From contig NZ_SMFU01000007.1 in the NCBI RefSeq assembly GCF_004339595.1, forward strand, positions 124,001-188,000: DNA of 64,000 nt. The letters run 5' to 3'. This DNA comes from Marinobacterium mangrovicola. Its GTDB lineage: Bacteria > Pseudomonadota > Gammaproteobacteria > Pseudomonadales > Balneatricaceae. Each line of letters opens with the position of its first letter. Positions within the stretch are counted from its first letter, which is position 1. A program made the position numbers and the translations under genes. Under the pieces are notes generated by a model. That model ran no database searches and was not told the DNA's origin. It worked only from the letters and a program-made list of their open reading frames with translations. Of the stretch, positions 60,547 to 64,000 are shown in pieces.

Positions 60547-61377
60547 ATGGACGCCTGGAGCTGGATTCTCCTGCTGGTTTTAACAACGCTGTTCTGTATT
60601 GGCCTGTGGCGCACCCTGGGCTGGGAGCGGCGTTTGACTCACCGTTTACAGACCGCATCCGGCGATGACTCCGGGCTGGCGCGTGGTCTTGCCGACCTGC
60701 CGCTCGTACTCCAGACCTACCTTAATAATGTCCTGCCCGCCGGCGATCCCATGCCGCTGGTTGCCCGCGTTGAGCTCAAGCAGCATGGCCTGATCGATCT
60801 GGGCGAGAGCGAGCCTCAGTGGAAGGCGTTTAAGGCCCGGCAGCTGGTATTTACCCGCGCCCCCGGATTTGCCTGGATCGCCCGTATCCGCCCAACGATC
60901 TGGGTCTGCGATGCCTATGCGCAGCAGGAGGGTAGTCTGCGTGCGGCATTTATGGGGCTGCTGCCCCTGGCAGACCAGAGAGACGGGGAAGCTCTCGCAG
61001 AGGCGGAGCTACAGCGCTTTCTGGCAGAGCTGCCCTGGTATCCGATGCTGCTGCTGACCCATCCGGCACTGAGTTTTAAGCAGCTCGGCGATAACTCGGT
61101 GGAGGTGAGTATCCGCGACGGCGAGTTATCCGCCTCGCTGACCTTCGTCTTCAATGACGAGGGGCTGATTGACCGTGTTTATGCGCAGGAGAGAGCGCGA
61201 TTCAGGGCAGGCAAGTTTGTGCCAACGCCCTGGGAGGGTCGCTGGTACGCCTACGCAAGGGTGGCCGGTGTGCTGGTGCCACAGCGGGCCGAGGCGATCT
61301 GGCTGGAAGGGGAGGAGTCCGCTCCCTACTGGCAGGCTGAGCTCGACTCGCTGACCTATACTGACGCCCAGGCATAG
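60547..61377 (+). CDS. DUF6544-type membrane-anchored protein
   Basis: A 276-residue protein with an N-terminal membrane segment (about 4-20, SWILLLVLTTLFCIGLW). The soluble part has LPLVLQTYLNNVLPAGDPMP, WKAFKARQLVFTRAPGFAWIAR and LQRFLAELPWYPMLLL, a pattern seen in DUF6544 proteins. Function is unknown. It follows cfa by about 80 bases and precedes the DUF924 gene by 15 bases. Confidence 0.8.
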   Translation: MDAWSWILLLVLTTLFCIGLWRTLGWERRLTHRLQTASGDDSGLARGLADLPLVLQTYLNNVLPAGDPMPLVARVELKQHGLIDLGESEPQWKAFKARQLVFTRAPGFAWIARIRPTIWVCDAYAQQEGSLRAAFMGLLPLADQRDGEALAEAELQRFLAELPWYPMLLLTHPALSFKQLGDNSVEVSIRDGELSASLTFVFNDEGLIDRVYAQERARFRAGKFVPTPWEGRWYAYARVAGVLVPQRAEAIWLEGEESAPYWQAELDSLTYTDAQA

Positions 61378-61392
61378 GTTGATCAGGAGGTC

Positions 61393-61932
61393 TTGATGTA
61401 TACCGAGGTGCTGGAGTTCTGGTTCTCGGAACTATCACCCGAAGACTGGTGGAGGAAGGACGCGGAGCTGGATGCGCTGATCGAGCGCCGCTTTCTGCAA
61501 ACGCTGGAGCGAGCCAAAAGAGGCGAGCTCTTTGCCTGGCGCGAACAACCCGAGGGGCGCCTCGCCGAGATCATCGTGCTGGACCAGTTCTCGCGTAATA
61601 TCTATCGCGATACCGCGGCGGCCTTCGCCCAGGATTCGTTGGCGCTGGTGCTGTCCCAGGAGGCCGTGCACGCCGGCGTCGACAAGCATCTCAGCGCCAT
61701 CCAGTGTCACTTTCTCTATATGCCTTACATGCACTCGGAGTCGGTGTTGATCCACGAGCAAGCAGAGCAACTGTTCCGGAACAATGGGCTGGAAAGCGAA
61801 TATCGCTTCGAGCTGAGGCATAGGGCGATCATCGACCGTTTCGGTCGCTACCCCCACCGCAACGCCATCCTCGGCCGTGAATCCAGTGAAGAGGAGCTGG
61901 AGTTTCTCAGGCAGCCCGGCTCCAGTTTCTAA
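61393..61932 (+). CDS. DUF924-family protein
   Basis: A 179-residue helical protein with the DUF924 hallmarks VLEFWFSELSPEDWW, IIVLDQFSRNIYR and FLYMPYMHSES, and the end RFGRYPHRNAILGRESSEEE. The fold is TPR-like; the role is unknown. Short spacing to the DUF6544 gene suggests cotranscription. Confidence 0.93.
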   Translation: MMYTEVLEFWFSELSPEDWWRKDAELDALIERRFLQTLERAKRGELFAWREQPEGRLAEIIVLDQFSRNIYRDTAAAFAQDSLALVLSQEAVHAGVDKHLSAIQCHFLYMPYMHSESVLIHEQAEQLFRNNGLESEYRFELRHRAIIDRFGRYPHRNAILGRESSEEELEFLRQPGSSF

Positions 61933-61967
61933 CTCCATCCCCTCTGTAGCAACCGCCAGGCCCCGGC

Positions 61968-63389
61968 TTATACCAGCGGCGCCGTTGGTCTGGGGCCTTC
62001 TGCCAGCAGGTCCCGTAGCCGGTTCAGCCCGGTTTGCAGCGACTCGATAGAGGTGGGTGGGGTGATGCAGATTCGCACCGCCTGAGGCGCCGGCTGGGTG
62101 CCCACGCAGAAGGGTTCGGGACTGACCAGGGTCACGCCTCGGTGGCGGGCCTGCTCGACAAAGTCGCTGGCGCGCCAGGGCTCAGGCAGATGCAGCCAGG
62201 CGTGAAAGCCGCAGGGATGGGCGTGAAAGTCGTACCCGCGAAACACCTGCTCCAGAAGCGCATGGCGCGCTGCCAGTTCCTGGTTCTGCCAGTTGATCAG
62301 GGTGTCCGCATCACCGCTTGCAAGCCACTCGCAGGCAACGGCTCCGACGATCCCCGGGCTGGACCAGAATTGCGCTCTGATCCCCGATGCGAGCTGGGGA
62401 ATCAGCGCCGCCGGCGCTCGCAGACAGCCAAACCTGAGTCCCCCTGAAAGAATTTTCGAGACGCTGAAGATATAGAAGGAGCGCTCCGGCGCCAGTTCAA
62501 AAAACGGCGTGCCGCGTAGCTCTGCGCTGACGAACTGTACGCCATCCTCCAGAATCAGCAGGTCATACTTACGCGCGATGCGGACGATTTCCCGCCGCCG
62601 CTGCTCACTCATATGCGCTGCCGTGGGGTTGTTATGCTCCGGCATCAGGTAGAGCAGGCGCACCCGCTGGCGCTCGCACAGTCGCTCAAGTGCATCCGGG
62701 CGCATACCCTCGCGGTCCATGGAAACCGGCAGGTGTTTGAGGCCGAGCTGGCGGGCGCAGGCGATCATGCCGGGGTAGGTCAGGGCGTCGGATGCCACCG
62801 CTTCCCCGGGTCGGATCAACGATTGCAGCACCAGGAAGTCCGCGTGCTGTCCGCCAATCGATAGCAGCAGCTCGTCGGCGTCGATATGAATGTTCTGGCT
62901 GCTTAGCCAGGCTGCCAGCTGTTTTCTCTGCTCAGGATTACCCTTCTCCGACTGATATTCGAGCGCGTTGTGCAGTGCACTGGGCTGCTCGCTCAGCCTG
63001 GCCATGATCGCCGACAGCTGCCGCTCACGCAGTGCGCAGGGGATCGGGATGCTCAGGGACAGATCGATGCTGTCGCCTGTGGCTTTCGAGAGATGGTGGA
63101 AGTTGGGCTCATCACTGTGTTTACCCCTGACCCGTGTACCGCTGCCCACCTTGGCTTCAAGCAGACCCCGTCTTTCCGCTTCCTTATAGGCGCGGGTGAT
63201 CGTGCCGACGGTCACCTCGAGCGCATCGGCAAGCAGGCGCTGTGGTGGCAGCCGGTCTCCCGGTTTGAGCTCGCCGGATGCAATGGCGGCAGCGATCTGG
63301 TCGGCGAGGGTTTTGTAGCGCGCCCCGGCCGGTGTTTGGCCGGAGGGCAGCCAGCTGGCCCGTTGCTGGGCTTTTTCCTTGATGCTCAT
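61968..63389 (-). CDS. MocR/PdxR-type GntR/aminotransferase regulator
   Basis: A 473-residue fusion: N-terminal GntR winged helix (about 22-95, LPPQRLLADALEVTVGTITRAYK) and an aminotransferase domain with the PLP-binding Lys intact (IFSVSKILSGGLRFG). It is divergent from a 48-codon gene and a LysE-type exporter gene; a strong 18-base palindrome and several TTGTA half-sites lie between. It probably controls the exporter, sensing PLP or an amino-acid-PLP adduct. Confidence 0.95.
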   Translation of the reverse strand: MSIKEKAQQRASWLPSGQTPAGARYKTLADQIAAAIASGELKPGDRLPPQRLLADALEVTVGTITRAYKEAERRGLLEAKVGSGTRVRGKHSDEPNFHHLSKATGDSIDLSLSIPIPCALRERQLSAIMARLSEQPSALHNALEYQSEKGNPEQRKQLAAWLSSQNIHIDADELLLSIGGQHADFLVLQSLIRPGEAVASDALTYPGMIACARQLGLKHLPVSMDREGMRPDALERLCERQRVRLLYLMPEHNNPTAAHMSEQRRREIVRIARKYDLLILEDGVQFVSAELRGTPFFELAPERSFYIFSVSKILSGGLRFGCLRAPAALIPQLASGIRAQFWSSPGIVGAVACEWLASGDADTLINWQNQELAARHALLEQVFRGYDFHAHPCGFHAWLHLPEPWRASDFVEQARHRGVTLVSPEPFCVGTQPAPQAVRICITPPTSIESLQTGLNRLRDLLAEGPRPTAPLV

Positions 63390-63525
63390 GCGGCTTTTAT
63401 CCCAGGCTGATTGTCAGGGTGACATTTGAGTGTATGGGGTACAAAACTCTGATTGCTCGGTTTTAAGTCCCGAACTAACCTTGATTGTACCTCTTGTATG
63501 AGGTTTTTATATCCCATTTTTCGAC

Positions 63526-63543
63526 AATTGTATGCATACAATT
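63526..63543. promoter_or_regulatory. 18-base perfect palindrome, candidate MocR operator
   Basis: AATTGTATGCATACAATT is a perfect palindrome 18 bases upstream of ATG 63561. Further TTGTAY half-sites occur at 63485-63490 and 63494-63499, with an inverted one (TACAA) at 63440-63444. Repeated half-sites between divergent genes are typical of MocR regulators. It would control both the exporter operon and the MocR gene. Confidence 0.75.
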
Positions 63544-63560
63544 ATGTATCGGAGGCTCTT

Positions 63561-63707
63561 ATGTCTATTCATGGTTCCCAACTCCTTAATCTGCCGGTGG
63601 TTCAGTCTGTATGCGCGGTCGTTGAGGTGATGGCCATGATGATGCGTCAGAGCCGCCGTGGCCGTGCCTGTTTTCGCGAGTGTAGCGAGCAGGGGGGAAG
63701 GTCATGA
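63561..63707 (+). CDS. 48-residue leader-type protein coupled to the LysE gene
   Basis: A 48-residue small protein with a consensus RBS (GGAGG, 5 bases before ATG 63561). It contains a hydrophobic segment (LPVVQSVCAVVEVMAMMM) followed by a basic, Cys-containing end (RQSRRGRACFRECSEQGGRS). Its stop overlaps the LysE-type start as ATGA, so the two are translationally coupled. No family is recognised; it resembles, only in size and basic end, the DUF1127-type small proteins. It could be a functional peptide or a coupling leader. Confidence 0.65.
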   Translation: MSIHGSQLLNLPVVQSVCAVVEVMAMMMRQSRRGRACFRECSEQGGRS

Positions 63708-64000
63708 TCTCTAGCGCCGAACTGCTTGCCCTGGCCGGGCCGGTTGTTGCCTTTGCATTCAGCATGTCAGCGACGCCAGGCCCCAACAACATGATGCTGA
63801 CCGCCTCGGGCGCCAACCACGGCTTTCTGCGCACTCTGCCGCACATGGCGGGTATCACCGTTGGCTGTATGGTGCTGATGAGTGCGGTTGCCCTGGGCCT
63901 GGGCGCACTGTTCCAGCAGTGGCCTGTGCTGCAGCTGGGGCTCAAGGTGGTGGGCAGTCTTTATCTGCTCTGGCTGGCGTGGAAAATCGCCAGTGCACCA
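63704..64000 (+). CDS. LysE-family exporter, 3'-truncated by window edge
   Basis: 99 codons visible, cut by the window end. The N terminus contains MSATPGPNNMMLTASGANHG, the signature of the LysE/RhtB family of amino-acid exporters, followed by the second and third membrane segments. It is translationally coupled to the 48-codon gene (ATGA) and divergent from a MocR gene, a common arrangement for amino-acid efflux. Confidence 0.92.
   Translation, partial: MISSAELLALAGPVVAFAFSMSATPGPNNMMLTASGANHGFLRTLPHMAGITVGCMVLMSAVALGLGALFQQWPVLQLGLKVVGSLYLLWLAWKIASAP

Overview
The window is a stretch of chromosome from a Gammaproteobacterium with fairly high GC. The gene set (PutP-type sodium symporter, PyrC, Dgt, YejK/NdpA, Cfa, FolE2, Anr/Fnr-type boxes, many LysR and MocR regulators) best fits a marine Oceanospirillales-like organism. 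That placement is inference from gene families, not from a marker gene. No rRNA, tRNA, CRISPR array, insertion sequence or prophage was recognised.

Layout. 1-2700: the 3' end of an uptake [NiFe]-hydrogenase operon (large subunit cut by the window edge, then the b-type cytochrome) followed by an overlapping HigA-like antitoxin gene with no visible toxin. 2700-12300: single metabolic genes (SDR/LysR pair, a secreted HExxH protein, two GFA proteins, a lipoprotein esterase, a zinc alcohol dehydrogenase), an ECF sigma/anti-sigma pair next to a small periplasmic DUF7282-type protein, an HD phosphohydrolase and a MAPEG protein. 12300-17200: a chemoreceptor, gamma-glutamyltransferase, and FolE2 with a Zur-type operator. 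17200-24300: a B12-riboswitch-controlled set encoding a CobN-family protein with a signal peptide and a C-terminal membrane anchor, an ExbB/TolQ-like channel protein and a DUF2149 protein whose membrane segment resembles ExbD. Upstream lies a flavodoxin gene and downstream an odd lipoprotein gene. 25000-32600: a plus-strand run with a type IV prepilin carrying a Pro/Gln-rich tail, a small membrane protein, a GspE/PilB-type ATPase with a receiver-like C-terminal domain, an LssY_C lipoprotein, a META-LprI-MliC lipoprotein, a DUF808 membrane protein and a GNAT enzyme. 32576-32841 is a non-coding element built entirely from nested inverted repeats.

32900-43400: a uracil-DNA glycosylase-like gene, an amidoligase/C26 hydrolase pair, a TesA-like lipase, a PutP/DUF1989 operon with a divergent LysR gene, YtoQ, and a 440-base intergenic region with two Fnr/Anr boxes and hairpins. 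43450-44150: an AT-richer SRA-HNH endonuclease gene, probably acquired. 44200-52300: PyrC, an NhaC-type antiporter, YejK, Dgt, TfoX-N, an FAD oxidoreductase and small genes. 52400-56300: a polar amino-acid ABC importer operon; the junction between its two permease genes is tandemly duplicated into a chain of overlapping mini-ORFs. 56500-64000: two MocR-type regulators with palindromic operators (one lacks the PLP lysine), a PNPOx-like protein, Cfa, DUF6544 and DUF924 proteins, and a LysE exporter cut by the window end and preceded by a coupled 48-codon gene.

The most interesting unit is the exported CobN/ExbB-like/ExbD-like set behind the cobalamin riboswitch. Its composition suggests an energised envelope system handling cobalt or corrinoids rather than cytoplasmic cobalt insertion. 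The mini-ORF relay and the cloverleaf-like repeat element come next.
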